A stretch of DNA of 64,000 nucleotides, taken from Roseovarius azorensis. GTDB lineage: Bacteria > Pseudomonadota > Alphaproteobacteria > Rhodobacterales > Rhodobacteraceae. Below the pieces are notes generated by a model that made no database searches, was not told the origin of the DNA, and was given only the letters and a program-made list of their open reading frames with translations. Shown in pieces: positions 41,874-50,571 of this stretch; position 1 is the stretch's first letter; each line of letters opens with the position of its first letter. The stretch is from contig NZ_FOAG01000001.1 of the NCBI RefSeq assembly GCF_900109455.1, positions 124,001 through 188,000 of the forward strand, in the 5' to 3' direction. The position numbers and the translations under genes are program-made.

Positions 41874-43057
41874 AATTTTCGTCTATTAAAGAACGACTTG
41901 CGGGCCTGGGTGGTGCCAAGTGGGAGGTTCATGCGCGAGCCAAGGCGATGGCGCGCGAGGGCCGGGACGTGATCCGGCTGACCATCGGCGAGCCGGATGT
42001 GCCAACCCCGGAGCGCCTGAAAGAAGCGGCCTTTGCGGCGATGCAGGCGGGGCGGACGGGGTATTCCGACGGGCGTGGCGAGCCGGGGTTGCGGCGGGCG
42101 TTGGCGGAACGTTACAGCGCGACGCGGGGGCGGGTGTTTCATCCCGATCAGGTGATGTGCTTTCCGGGGACGCAGACCGCGCTTTATGCGGTGATGATGG
42201 CGGTGTCGGAGGCGGGTTGCGAGGTGCTGGTGGGGGATCCGATGTATGCCACCTATGAGGGGGTGATCCGTGCCACCGGGGCGGATGTCGTGCCGGTACC
42301 GTTGCGGCCTGAAAATGGATTCAGGATGCTGGCAGAGGATGCAGAACGCCTTGTAACCAGCAGAACACACGCGATTTTATTGACGACGCCGCATAATCCA
42401 ACAGGGGCGATTCTGACCCGCGAGGATATTGCCGCGCTGGGGCGGCTGGCGGTGGAACATGATCTGTGGATCATCTCGGACGAGGTTTACGAGGAGCTGG
42501 TTTTTGACGGATCCGAGTTCGTTTCGCCGCTCTCGCATCCCGATCTGGCCGAGCGCGTGGTGGCGGTTTCGTCGATTTCCAAGAGCCATGCCGCGCCGGG
42601 ATTTCGCAGCGGATGGTGCGTGGGATCGCTGGAGTTCACCGGCTCTTTGCTGGCCTTGTCTGAGACAATGTTGTTTGGAAATCAACCATTTATCGCAGAC
42701 ATGACCGAGCAGGCGGTGCGCGAGGGATCGACTGTGGCGGCGGGGATGCGGGGGCGGTTTGCGGCGCGGGCCAAGTTGTTGGCGGATCGGTTGGGGCGGG
42801 AGACGGCGTTGATGGTGCATCGGCCAGAGGCGGGAATGTTCGCGATGGTTGATGTGGCGGCGACGGAGATGAACGGCGACGCATATGCGTTTGATTTGCT
42901 TGAGAAAAAAGGTGTTGCCGTCATGCCGGGGGCATCCTTTGGCGCGACGATGGACAACTGGGTCAGGGTGGCGCTGACGGTGGAGGATGCGCCCTTTGCC
43001 CAGGCTATTGACCGCATGGTCGCGCATGCCGGTACAAGGCAAGTCAGAACCGCATAA
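41870..43057 (+). CDS. Class I/II PLP aminotransferase
   Basis: Pyridoxal-phosphate enzyme of 395 residues in the aspartate/AspC-like aminotransferase family. Motifs are 'RLTIGEPDVPTPE' (36-48), 'HNPTGA' (175-180), 'DEVYEELVFDG' (204-214) and the Lys238 that binds PLP in SSISKSHA. The start overlaps the TetR stop. Next to DDAH and an amino-acid importer it could remove the alpha-amino group from arginine, methylarginine, citrulline or ornithine, but the substrate is unknown. Confidence 0.88.
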   Translation: MKFSSIKERLAGLGGAKWEVHARAKAMAREGRDVIRLTIGEPDVPTPERLKEAAFAAMQAGRTGYSDGRGEPGLRRALAERYSATRGRVFHPDQVMCFPGTQTALYAVMMAVSEAGCEVLVGDPMYATYEGVIRATGADVVPVPLRPENGFRMLAEDAERLVTSRTHAILLTTPHNPTGAILTREDIAALGRLAVEHDLWIISDEVYEELVFDGSEFVSPLSHPDLAERVVAVSSISKSHAAPGFRSGWCVGSLEFTGSLLALSETMLFGNQPFIADMTEQAVREGSTVAAGMRGRFAARAKLLADRLGRETALMVHRPEAGMFAMVDVAATEMNGDAYAFDLLEKKGVAVMPGASFGATMDNWVRVALTVEDAPFAQAIDRMVAHAGTRQVRTA

Positions 43058-43083
43058 ATATATAAAAAACAACAGGATAAACC

Positions 43084-43866
43084 ATGAACAATACACATGA
43101 ATTTCGCCGTGCGATCACCCGGAAACCGGGCAGGAGCATCGTGGACGGGTTGCGGGCCGAGGATATAGGCATGCCGGATCTGGGGCGGATGCTGGAGGAT
43201 CATGCCGCCTATGTGGCGGCGTTGCGCAGCACCGGGGCGGAGGTGGTGGAACTGCCCGCGCTGGAGACCTATCCAGATTCAGTTTTTGTAGAAGATACAA
43301 TGCTTTGTCTGCCAAAGCTCGCGATTGCCATGCGACCCGGCGCGCCGACGCGGCAGGGTGAGGTGGCTGAAATACGGCCTGCCATAGAAGCGTTTTATGG
43401 CGAGAATATACGGGAAATCACCGCGCCGGGGACGATCGAGGGAGGCGATATTCTGGTGACGGGGCGCGAGATTCTGGTGGGGTTGTCGGCCCGGACGAAC
43501 TCAGAGGGAGTGTCGCAACTATCTGATATTGTTTCAGAATATGGATATTCCCTGCGGCTGGTGGAGACCCCGGAGGGGGTGCTGCATTTCAAGACGGATT
43601 GCGGGCTGATCGACCCCGAGACGATCCTGAGCACGCGGCGGCTGGCGGCGTCGGGGTGTTTCGAGGGCTATCGCCTGCTCTGCACGCCAGATGAAGAAGA
43701 GGCGGCAAGCAATTGTATTCGATTTAATAATCTTGTCATCATGGCGGCAGGTTTCCCGCGCACCGCAGAGATGCTGGACGCCGAAGGCCATGAGGTCGTG
43801 CAGATCAACAACAGTGAATGTGCCAGGCTGGATGGCGGCATGTCTTGTCTTTCGCTGCGATTCTGA
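43084..43866 (+). CDS. ddaH: Dimethylarginine dimethylaminohydrolase (DDAH)
   Basis: Enzyme of 260 residues in the amidinotransferase superfamily; DDAH hydrolyses N-omega-methylated arginine to citrulline plus methylamine or dimethylamine. Catalytic His168 (VLHFKTDCG) and Cys255 (DGGMSCLSLRF) are 87 residues apart, and the Cys is six residues from the C-terminus, exactly as I recall for Pseudomonas aeruginosa DDAH (His162/Cys249 of 254). The acidic pair Glu70-Asp71 (VFVED) is also present. The dimethylamine released could be used by dmmDABC in the same window. Arginine deiminase-like activity is the alternative. Confidence 0.87.
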   Translation: MNNTHEFRRAITRKPGRSIVDGLRAEDIGMPDLGRMLEDHAAYVAALRSTGAEVVELPALETYPDSVFVEDTMLCLPKLAIAMRPGAPTRQGEVAEIRPAIEAFYGENIREITAPGTIEGGDILVTGREILVGLSARTNSEGVSQLSDIVSEYGYSLRLVETPEGVLHFKTDCGLIDPETILSTRRLAASGCFEGYRLLCTPDEEEAASNCIRFNNLVIMAAGFPRTAEMLDAEGHEVVQINNSECARLDGGMSCLSLRF

Positions 43867-43947
43867 ATGTACATGGCGCGCATCGCGTACGCGCCTTTTA
43901 TACACAGAGATGAAGCCGCCCGCGAGGCGTGAGATCAGGAGAGAATC

Positions 43948-45276
43948 ATGCGGATCGAATGGGCCCCCGAGGCTGACCTTGGCACCCCCTACTGGTGGTC
44001 GGCGCTGGACGCGCCGGAGGCGGGCGAGGGCCTGCCCGAGACCTGCGATCTGCTGGTGATCGGGGCGGGGTATGCCGGGCTGTCGGCGGCGCTGGCGGCG
44101 CATGACTGCGGCGCGCGGGTGGTGGTTGTGGATGCGGGCGAGCCGGGGCACGGGGCCTCGACCCGCAACGGGGGGATGTTCGGGGCGCATCCGCGGCTGG
44201 GCTGGGAGGCGCTGAACGCGCGATTCGGGGCAGAGACGGCGGATGCGCTCTTTGCCGAGGCGAAGCCGGCGCTGGACTGGGCGAAGGATCTGATCGCGCG
44301 CGAGGGGATCGACTGTGACCTGCAACAGACCGGGCGGATTCAGCTGGCCTATACGCCCGCGCATTTCGAGACACAGAAACATCTGGCGCGGACGATCGCC
44401 GAAAAATCCGAGGTCGAGGCGCGAATCGTCGAGCGCGCGGATCTGGGGCAGGAGATCGCGACCGAAAAATATCACGGCGGGCTGCTGTTCCCGGAGCATT
44501 GCGCGATTCATCCGGCGAAGTTTCATCAGGGCCTCTTGCGCGCGGTGCGGGGGCGGGGCGTGCCGGTGGTGGGGCATGCAGGGGTCACGGCGTTCAGCCG
44601 GGCGGGCGGGCATTATGATGTGCAGACCGCCAAGGGGCCGATTCGCGCGGAAAGGATCGTGCTGGCCACCAATGGCTATACCAGCCGCCCGTTTCGCTGG
44701 CATATGGCGCGGGTCTTTCCGTTGCCGTCCTATATCATCGCGACCGAGGAACTGCCCGCCAACCTGATCGGGCATATCGCGCCGGGGCGGCGGATGATGG
44801 TTGAGACGCGGGCGCGGCACAGCTATTTCCGCATTTCGCCGGATGGCAGGCGGGTGATCTTTGGCGGGCGGGCGTCGATGGCGGAGGTGGGGCCGGAACG
44901 CGCCGCCGAACAGCTATACCGCACCATGCTGGGGATCTGGCCGGAACTGGCGGGCACGCGGCTGAGCCATTCGTGGCGGGGCTATACCGGGTACACGTTT
45001 TCGCACATGCCCTATGTGGGGCAGCACGAGGGGCTGCATTACGCGATGGGGTTCTCGGGGTCCGGCACGGTGATGGCGCCGTGGCTGGGATCGAAGGCGG
45101 CCTATCGGGCGATGGGCGACGCGCGCGGGCAGACCGCCTATGCCGCCACCACGCTGAGCCGGAGCTGGCTGCATCCCGGTGAGCGGCCGCATTTCCTGCG
45201 GGCGGCGAATCTGTGGTACCGGCAGGTGGTGGACCGGGTGGAAAACTGGCAGGCGGGGCCGGGGCGCGAGGGGTGA
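43948..45276 (+). CDS. FAD-dependent amine/amino acid oxidase (PuuB/DadA-like)
   Basis: Flavoprotein of 442 residues. FAD-binding GAGYAG lies at 39-44, followed by the GDAG-family 'GHGASTRNGGMFG' near 68-80 and a C-terminal 'GYTGYTFSHMPYVGQHEGLHYAMGFSGSG' spread over about 346-374. This pattern resembles gamma-glutamylputrescine oxidase (PuuB) and related secondary-amine oxidases. It is the last gene after TetR, aminotransferase and ddaH, and should oxidise an amine or N-alkyl amino acid of that pathway. The substrate is unknown. Confidence 0.82.
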   Translation: MRIEWAPEADLGTPYWWSALDAPEAGEGLPETCDLLVIGAGYAGLSAALAAHDCGARVVVVDAGEPGHGASTRNGGMFGAHPRLGWEALNARFGAETADALFAEAKPALDWAKDLIAREGIDCDLQQTGRIQLAYTPAHFETQKHLARTIAEKSEVEARIVERADLGQEIATEKYHGGLLFPEHCAIHPAKFHQGLLRAVRGRGVPVVGHAGVTAFSRAGGHYDVQTAKGPIRAERIVLATNGYTSRPFRWHMARVFPLPSYIIATEELPANLIGHIAPGRRMMVETRARHSYFRISPDGRRVIFGGRASMAEVGPERAAEQLYRTMLGIWPELAGTRLSHSWRGYTGYTFSHMPYVGQHEGLHYAMGFSGSGTVMAPWLGSKAAYRAMGDARGQTAYAATTLSRSWLHPGERPHFLRAANLWYRQVVDRVENWQAGPGREG

Positions 45277-45383
45277 GCCGGGTCCACCGGGGCGTCAGGC
45301 GGCCGCCGGGGCTGACGCGGCCCGCCGCTGTGTCGCAAAAGCGTCACATTGCCGGACACGCGCGCGCGGGATCAAGGGGCGCG

Positions 45384-45412
45384 TTGACAGGTCCGGGAGA
45401 TGGGAGCATCTG
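45384..45412 (+). promoter_or_regulatory. Possible promoter of the first porin gene
   Basis: TTGACA (45384-45389), preceded by CGCG, lies about 95 bases before the TTG start. The -10 is weak (CATCTG at 45407-45412, 17-base spacer). The same CGCGTTGACA sequence precedes the second porin, which supports a shared promoter type. Confidence 0.45.
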
Positions 45413-45484
45413 ATACGCGAGCCGAATCCAGAGACTGGGGCGGCGCAACCGGATAGACACTATCCCGCTTGTGGAGAGACACCC

Positions 45485-46651
45485 TTGAAAAAGCAACTTC
45501 TGAGCACCAGCGCGATCGCCATCGGCGTCGTCGCCATGGGCGCACCGGCCCTGGCCCAGGATTGGGACATGACATGGGGCGGATACCACACCAGCCATGT
45601 CGGTCTCGTCGATGTAAGCACGAATACCGCGGCCCACGCAGGGGCCGATTTTGACGGCGTCGATGTCTACACCGAAGCCGAGATCCACTTTACCCCGTCG
45701 ATCACGCTCGACAACGGCATGACCTTTGGTGTGACCGTAGAGTACGAATCGACCACCAACGGCGGCGGGACCGTCGATGAATCCTACATGACGATTTCCA
45801 GCGACACGCTGGGCAGGATCGTTCTCGGCAACGCGAACTCGGTCGGCTACAACATGATGGTCAGCGCGCCGCAGCTTGACGGCAGCATCTGGATCAACTC
45901 GCCGTCGCTGTCGGGTTTCATTCCGATCTCGATTTCCGCCGGTGGCAACCTGCCGTGGAATTTCCGTCAGGCGGGGATCTCGGCCTATACCGAGGTGCTG
46001 GGCAACGACGACGTTGCGCGGATCAGCTACTATACCCCGTCGTTCAACGGTCTGACCCTCGGGGTGTCCTATGCGGCGGCGGACAACATCCTGGGTGGCG
46101 GCGTGAATGCCGGCAACAACTTTGGTGTGAACCGCAATGCCGGCGTCAACGACATCTTTGACATCGCGGTGGCCTACAGCCAGTCGTTCAACGGTGTCGA
46201 CATCAACGCGGCGGCGCGCTGGGGCACGGCGAGCAACGATACCGGCATCGCCGGGACCAGCGATCCCGAGGTGTGGAACATCGGCGCAACCATCGGGGTG
46301 GCCGGGTTCACCTTTGGCGGCTCCTATCAGGAGAACGACAACGGCAACCTGATTCCCGACGAGGAAGGCTGGGCGCTTGGCGCGACCTACGATATTCCGG
46401 GTCCGTGGAGCATCGGCATCGACACCTATCAGGGCGAGATGAAGGGCACGGGCGCGGGCGCGGGCGACAAGGCCGAATACGAGGCCTATCAGATCATCGG
46501 CAACCGCGAGATCGGGCCGGGCGTCAGCTGGTCGATCTATGCGGTCCATGCCGAAGGCTCGGTGAATGCGGATGCCGGGGGCACCTTCGGCAACCCGAAC
46601 ACATCGGTCGAGGGCACGCTGATCGGAACGTCGGTCAACCTGTCGTTCTGA
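45485..46651 (+). CDS. Outer-membrane porin (first of a tandem pair)
   Basis: Trimeric-porin-type protein of 388 residues with signal peptide MKKQLLSTSAIAIGVVAMGA (cleavage after ALA near 25) and a mature beta-barrel pattern ending in Phe (VNLSF). The start codon is TTG with GGAGAG upstream; no ATG exists near the signal peptide, and the same TTG start occurs in the neighbouring paralogue. The barrel has Asn/Gly/Ser-rich turns typical of Rhodobacter porins. It is followed by its own terminator hairpin, so it is probably monocistronic. Confidence 0.9.
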   Translation: MKKQLLSTSAIAIGVVAMGAPALAQDWDMTWGGYHTSHVGLVDVSTNTAAHAGADFDGVDVYTEAEIHFTPSITLDNGMTFGVTVEYESTTNGGGTVDESYMTISSDTLGRIVLGNANSVGYNMMVSAPQLDGSIWINSPSLSGFIPISISAGGNLPWNFRQAGISAYTEVLGNDDVARISYYTPSFNGLTLGVSYAAADNILGGGVNAGNNFGVNRNAGVNDIFDIAVAYSQSFNGVDINAAARWGTASNDTGIAGTSDPEVWNIGATIGVAGFTFGGSYQENDNGNLIPDEEGWALGATYDIPGPWSIGIDTYQGEMKGTGAGAGDKAEYEAYQIIGNREIGPGVSWSIYAVHAEGSVNADAGGTFGNPNTSVEGTLIGTSVNLSF

Positions 46652-46670
46652 CCGACGCCTGAGAAACCGG

Positions 46671-46697
46671 GGGCGGGGGTGTGATTCCCCGCCCTTT
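46671..46697 (+). terminator. Terminator after the first porin
   Basis: GGGCGGGG (46671-46678) pairs with CCCCGCCC (46687-46694) around an 8-base loop, followed by TTT. It lies 20 bases after the stop codon. Confidence 0.75.
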
Positions 46698-46981
46698 GCA
46701 TGTCCGCACCCCGGTGCGCGGGTGAGTCGGTCAGCGCCAAGGCGCGCGGGTTTTCGGCCCGGTGCGGACCAGGAAAACCAGATGAAAACCTTGTATCCTT
46801 GGGTTTCGGCGCGCCTGTGCCGGAGGTGTGTGGTTTATGCGCCACATTCCCGGCGGGAAGGGCGCGGGGGCGGGGGGCCGCGTTGACACTCGGGGGGGGA
46901 TTGGCGCATTTCATCATCCAAGCCGTGTCCAATGACTGGTGCGGCGGTTATGAATAAACCTGCTTATGAGGAGGGACACCC
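46695..46981 (+). promoter_or_regulatory. Leader and promoter region of the second porin
   Basis: Most of the 330-base gap between the two porins. CGCGTTGACA recurs here (TTGACA at 46883-46888), about 94 bases before the TTG start, nearly the same distance as in the first porin, and a GGAGGGACACCC leader matches the first (GGAGAGACACCC). I see no gene in it; a frame at 46700-46957 has no family features. Confidence 0.5.
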
Positions 46982-48163
46982 TTGAAAAAGCAACTTCTTT
47001 GCACCAGCGCAATCGCACTCGGCTGCGCAATGGTCGCACCGGCATCGGCCCAGGAATGGAACATGAAATGGGGCGGGTTCCACAACAGCCACGTTGGTTA
47101 TGTTGATCACAGCTCGAGCACCGCTGCACAGGCTGGCGCGGACTTCGACGGCGTCGACGTCTACACCAACGCTGAAATCCACTTTCTTCCCTCGATCACG
47201 CTGGACAACGGCCTGACCTTTGGTGTGGACGTTCAGTACGAAGCCAAAACCAACGGCGGCGCAATCGTCGATGAATCCTTCATGTTCATCAAGGGCGACA
47301 CGCTGGGCAAGATCGAGCTGGGCAACGAAAACTCGGCCGGTTACAAGCTGAGCGTTGCCGCACCGCAGGTCGGTGGCGGCATCGGCATCAACTCGCCCTC
47401 GATCTCGGGCTTTGTTCCGATCTCGACCGGCGCCGGCGGCAACCTGCCCTGGCTGTTCCGCGATGCAGGCATTTCGTCCTACACCGAGGTTCTGGCCAAC
47501 AACGACGTTCCGCGCATCAGCTACTACACCCCGTCGTTCAACGGTCTGACCGTTGGTGTGTCCTATGCCGCGTCGAGCAACACCGGTGGTGGTTCGGGCG
47601 TGAACGCCGGCAACAACTTTGGTGTGAACCGCAACGTCGGCACCAACGACATCTTTGACATCGGTGTGAACTACAGCCAGTCGTTCAACGGTGTTGATCT
47701 GGCACTGTCGGCCCGTTGGGGCACCGCCAGCAACGACACTGGCCTTGCAGGCACCAGCGATCCGGAAGTCTGGGCAATCGGTGGTACCATTGGCGTGGCC
47801 GGGTTCACCTTTGGTGGCTCCTATGCCGAGAACGACAACGGCGGTCTGCGTGCATTCGACTCCGAAGGCTGGAGCCTGGGTGCGACCTATGACATCGCCG
47901 GCCCCTGGGCCATCGGTTTCGACACCTATCAGGGTGAGTACAAAGGCGTAGGAAACGGCGACAAGGCCGAGTACGAAGCCTATCAACTGGTTGCCAGCCG
48001 CACGCTGGGCGCCGGTGTACGCTGGGGCGTCTATGCCGCCTATATCGAAGGCACTGTGAATGCCAACGCGGGTGCTACCTTTGTCGACGGTTTGGGTAAC
48101 AATAATGCCAACACCTCGACCGAAGGCACCGTGATCGGCACCTCGATCGGCCTGTCGTTCTAA
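46982..48163 (+). CDS. Outer-membrane porin (second of a tandem pair)
   Basis: Porin of 393 residues, closely similar to the preceding protein along the whole length: signal peptide MKKQLLCTSAIALGCAMVAPASA, then matching blocks such as 'AQAGADFDGVDVYTNAEIHF' and 'GTASNDTGLAGTSDPEVW', and C-terminal Phe. The TTG start and the GGAGG leader are conserved with the first gene. The third-base choice here is less GC rich than in the first copy (many GTT, GCA and CTG codons), suggesting older divergence or high-expression codon selection. A strong terminator follows. Confidence 0.9.
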   Translation: MKKQLLCTSAIALGCAMVAPASAQEWNMKWGGFHNSHVGYVDHSSSTAAQAGADFDGVDVYTNAEIHFLPSITLDNGLTFGVDVQYEAKTNGGAIVDESFMFIKGDTLGKIELGNENSAGYKLSVAAPQVGGGIGINSPSISGFVPISTGAGGNLPWLFRDAGISSYTEVLANNDVPRISYYTPSFNGLTVGVSYAASSNTGGGSGVNAGNNFGVNRNVGTNDIFDIGVNYSQSFNGVDLALSARWGTASNDTGLAGTSDPEVWAIGGTIGVAGFTFGGSYAENDNGGLRAFDSEGWSLGATYDIAGPWAIGFDTYQGEYKGVGNGDKAEYEAYQLVASRTLGAGVRWGVYAAYIEGTVNANAGATFVDGLGNNNANTSTEGTVIGTSIGLSF

Positions 48164-48184
48164 GCGACCGGTTGAAGAAAATGA

Positions 48185-48214
48185 GGCGGGGGGTGACATT
48201 TCCCCCCGCCTTTT
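48185..48214 (+). terminator. Strong terminator after the second porin
   Basis: GGCGGGGGG (48185-48193) pairs with CCCCCCGCC (48202-48210) around an 8-base loop, followed by TTTT. A typical intrinsic terminator, 22 bases after the stop. Confidence 0.9.
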
Positions 48215-48257
48215 CTATGTCTGCGGACATCTGAAATTTTCCGGGCCTCTCCGTGAC

Positions 48258-49088
48258 ATGAAACGCAGTATCATCTGGCTGGCCTCTTATCCGAAATCGG
48301 GCAACACCTGGACGCGGCTGTTCCTGGCCAATTACCTGATGAACGCGGATAAACCCGTGCCGATCAACCAGGCGCACAAGTTCGCCATGGGCGACGCCAT
48401 CGTCAAGATCTACAACCGCGTCGCCGGGCGGGCGATCGACCCGCATGACCTGTCGCTGGCCCTGCGGCTGCGCGAGGGCGTGTTGCGCGGCATCGTCGCA
48501 AACAATGCGGATGTGAATTTCGTCAAGACGCACAACGCGCGGGTGGCCCCCGAGGGCGTGACGTTGATCCCGGACCGCTATACGCGCTCGGCCATCTACA
48601 TCATCCGCAATCCGCTGGACATGGTGCTGTCCTATGCCCGGCATTACGGCATCACCCATGAAGACGCGGCGCAGAAGATCTGTCATCCCGACAACGGCAA
48701 CCTGCCGACCGAGACGACGGTGGCGCAATACCTGAGTTCCTGGGACAATCATGTGAAAACCTGGATGACCTATGCGCCGTGGAAACGGCTGATCGTGCGC
48801 TACGAGGATCTGCTGGACGATCCGCAGACGCATTTCGCCAGGGTTCTCGATCTGGTCGGCGTGCCGCTGGACAGCGAACGGCTGGACCGCGCGATCCGGT
48901 TTTCCAGCTTTGACGAGCTGTCGAAGCAGGAAGAGACCCAAGGGTTCATCGAGCGCCCCGAACAGAGCGAGAAATTCTTTCGCAAGGGGCAGAAGGATCA
49001 GTGGAAAACCGATCTCGACCCGGTGCTGGCGGACATGATCCGCGACAAGATGGGCGAGACGATGAAGCGATACGGGTATCTGGAATGA
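48258..49088 (+). CDS. Sulfotransferase-family protein (first of a pair)
   Basis: Protein of 276 residues with the PAPS-dependent sulfotransferase fold. The phosphosulfate loop YPKSGNTW is at 11-18 and the 3'-phosphate motif is IYIIRNPLDMVLSYARHYG near 116-134; a C-terminal 'FFRKGQKDQW' matches the family RxGxxGxW loop. It should transfer sulfate from PAPS to a sugar, lipid or small molecule; the acceptor is unknown. No signal peptide or membrane span, so it is cytoplasmic. Its stop overlaps the start of a paralogous gene (ATGA). Confidence 0.87.
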   Translation: MKRSIIWLASYPKSGNTWTRLFLANYLMNADKPVPINQAHKFAMGDAIVKIYNRVAGRAIDPHDLSLALRLREGVLRGIVANNADVNFVKTHNARVAPEGVTLIPDRYTRSAIYIIRNPLDMVLSYARHYGITHEDAAQKICHPDNGNLPTETTVAQYLSSWDNHVKTWMTYAPWKRLIVRYEDLLDDPQTHFARVLDLVGVPLDSERLDRAIRFSSFDELSKQEETQGFIERPEQSEKFFRKGQKDQWKTDLDPVLADMIRDKMGETMKRYGYLE

Positions 49089-49954
49089 GCGATCTGCGGC
49101 GGATCATCTGGCTGGCAAGCTATCCCAAGTCGGGCAACACCTGGATGCGCAGCCTGCTGGCGCATTATTTCATGCCCGCCGGGCAGGCGCCCGACATCAA
49201 CAACCTGCGGCAGTTCACCACCGGCGACACGCGGCAGGATTTCTTTGACGCGGCCAATGGCGGGCCGTTTCGCGGCACGGGTCTGGAGGACTGGATCAGG
49301 GTGCGCGGGCGGGCGCTGAGGCTGATCGCGGCCTCAAAACCGGATCATCATTTCGTCAAGACGCATTGCCAGACGATCCGCATTTTCGATCAGGACGTGA
49401 TCCCGCCCGAGGTGACGGCGGCGGCGATCTATATCATCCGCAACCCGTTCGATCTGGCCCCGTCGTTTGCCCGGCATCAGAATTGCGATCTGGACACGGC
49501 GATCGCGCAGATGTGCAATCCCGACACGATTACCGGCACGCCGAGCGGGATCGTCGATCTCTTGGGGCGCTGGGACGATCACATCCATGTCTGGACGAAT
49601 GCGCCCGGCCTGCCGCATCACGTGGTGCGCTACGAGGATCTGTTGAAGAACCCCGGCAAGGCGATGCGCGGGCTGCTGGAGAAATTCCTGCGCGTCAAGG
49701 TGGACGGGCCGAAGCTGGCGCGCGCGATCAAGGCCACGAGTTTCGAGGCGATGAAGAAGCAGGAGGAAACTCTGGGTTTTCTGGAGCGTCCGCAGGGGAT
49801 GCAGGCGTTTTTCGCCAAGGGGCAGGCCGGGGTCTGGCGCGAGGATCTGACGCCCGCGCAGGTGGCGCGCATCCGCGAGGCGTTTCTGCCGACGCTGGAG
49901 AAATGGTATCCCGAGTTGCTGAAGGAGACCGCGGCGGTGGCGGCGCGCGCCTGA
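49085..49954 (+). CDS. Sulfotransferase-family protein (second of a pair)
   Basis: Paralogue of the preceding protein, 289 residues: YPKSGNTW at 13-20, IYIIRNPFDLAPSFARHQN near 120-138 and 'FFAKGQAGVWREDL' near the C-terminus. I chose ATG 49085, overlapping the upstream stop; a longer frame from 49001 is a shadow of the first gene's end. The two were probably produced by tandem duplication and now may act on different acceptors or as a heterodimer. Confidence 0.87.
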   Translation: MSDLRRIIWLASYPKSGNTWMRSLLAHYFMPAGQAPDINNLRQFTTGDTRQDFFDAANGGPFRGTGLEDWIRVRGRALRLIAASKPDHHFVKTHCQTIRIFDQDVIPPEVTAAAIYIIRNPFDLAPSFARHQNCDLDTAIAQMCNPDTITGTPSGIVDLLGRWDDHIHVWTNAPGLPHHVVRYEDLLKNPGKAMRGLLEKFLRVKVDGPKLARAIKATSFEAMKKQEETLGFLERPQGMQAFFAKGQAGVWREDLTPAQVARIREAFLPTLEKWYPELLKETAAVAARA

Positions 49955-50020
49955 CCGGGCTGGCAATGGCGCGGCATGGTGCTATCTATGGGACATGGAT
50001 TGTTGTCGAGGGGGTGCGCG

Positions 50021-50512
50021 ATGAAACATGCTCTGATCCTGTCCGGCCTGGTGCTGGCGGCCTGCGCCGGGCTGGAACCGCAGGCGGTGGCGCGGCTGGA
50101 CAATCCGGTGCTGTCTGGCGGCAGCTATGACAGCGGTGGCGGGATCACGGTGGCGGCCGAGGTCCGCGAACATTCCGGGCAGACCATGGTTTGCGGGGTC
50201 TGGGCGCAGAGCCGTCAGCAATCGGTGCTGACCAACGGCGTCGAGCCGAAGGTTCTGGGATCTGGATCGGTCTATCTGGACGGGCAGGCGCTGGTGCGGG
50301 GCCTGAATTTCATGCCGGAGGTGCCGCCGATGGCGGATTACGCCGGGCAGGAGGCGGGTTGCATGCTGACGGATCGCGTCTGGGCCGCGGGTGACGGGGA
50401 CAAGCGCCCGGTGGTGCGGATACCGCGGCAGGTGGTCTATGTGGATGCTGACGAGGGCGGTTCGATCATCGTCAACTTTGTCCAGAGCGGGCCGGGGGCG
50501 GGCGAGGGCTGA
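50021..50512 (+). CDS. Small lipoprotein of unknown function
   Basis: Protein of 163 residues. Signal peptide MKHALILSGLVLAAC ends in a lipobox LAAC with Cys15 as lipidation site. The mature part is mixed with two further Cys residues (near 58 and 108) and beta-rich stretches ('GGITVAAEVREHSGQTMVCGVW', 'GSIIVNFVQSG'). I recognise no domain. ATG 50021 was chosen because it directly precedes the signal peptide; a longer frame from 49976 is unlikely. It is convergent with the cox operon. Confidence 0.72.
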   Translation: MKHALILSGLVLAACAGLEPQAVARLDNPVLSGGSYDSGGGITVAAEVREHSGQTMVCGVWAQSRQQSVLTNGVEPKVLGSGSVYLDGQALVRGLNFMPEVPPMADYAGQEAGCMLTDRVWAAGDGDKRPVVRIPRQVVYVDADEGGSIIVNFVQSGPGAGEG

Positions 50513-50526
50513 CTTTCTGATTTGGC

Positions 50527-50570
50527 GCAATTTCGAACCGAAAAAGTCTATCAACTTTTTCTGAAATTGC
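50527..50570. terminator. Bidirectional terminator between lipoprotein gene and cox operon
   Basis: GCAATTTC (50527-50534) pairs with GAAATTGC (50563-50570), and GAAAAAGT (50540-50547) with ACTTTTTC (50554-50561), leaving a small internal loop. The A and T tracts serve both strands. It lies between the convergent ends of the lipoprotein gene and coxF. Confidence 0.82.
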
Positions 50571-50571
50571 T

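Noticed and set aside
45485..48163. Recent exact duplication or recombination artefact of porin genes
   Set aside because: The two copies differ throughout in sequence and codon choice and each has its own terminator, so they are genuine diverged paralogues.
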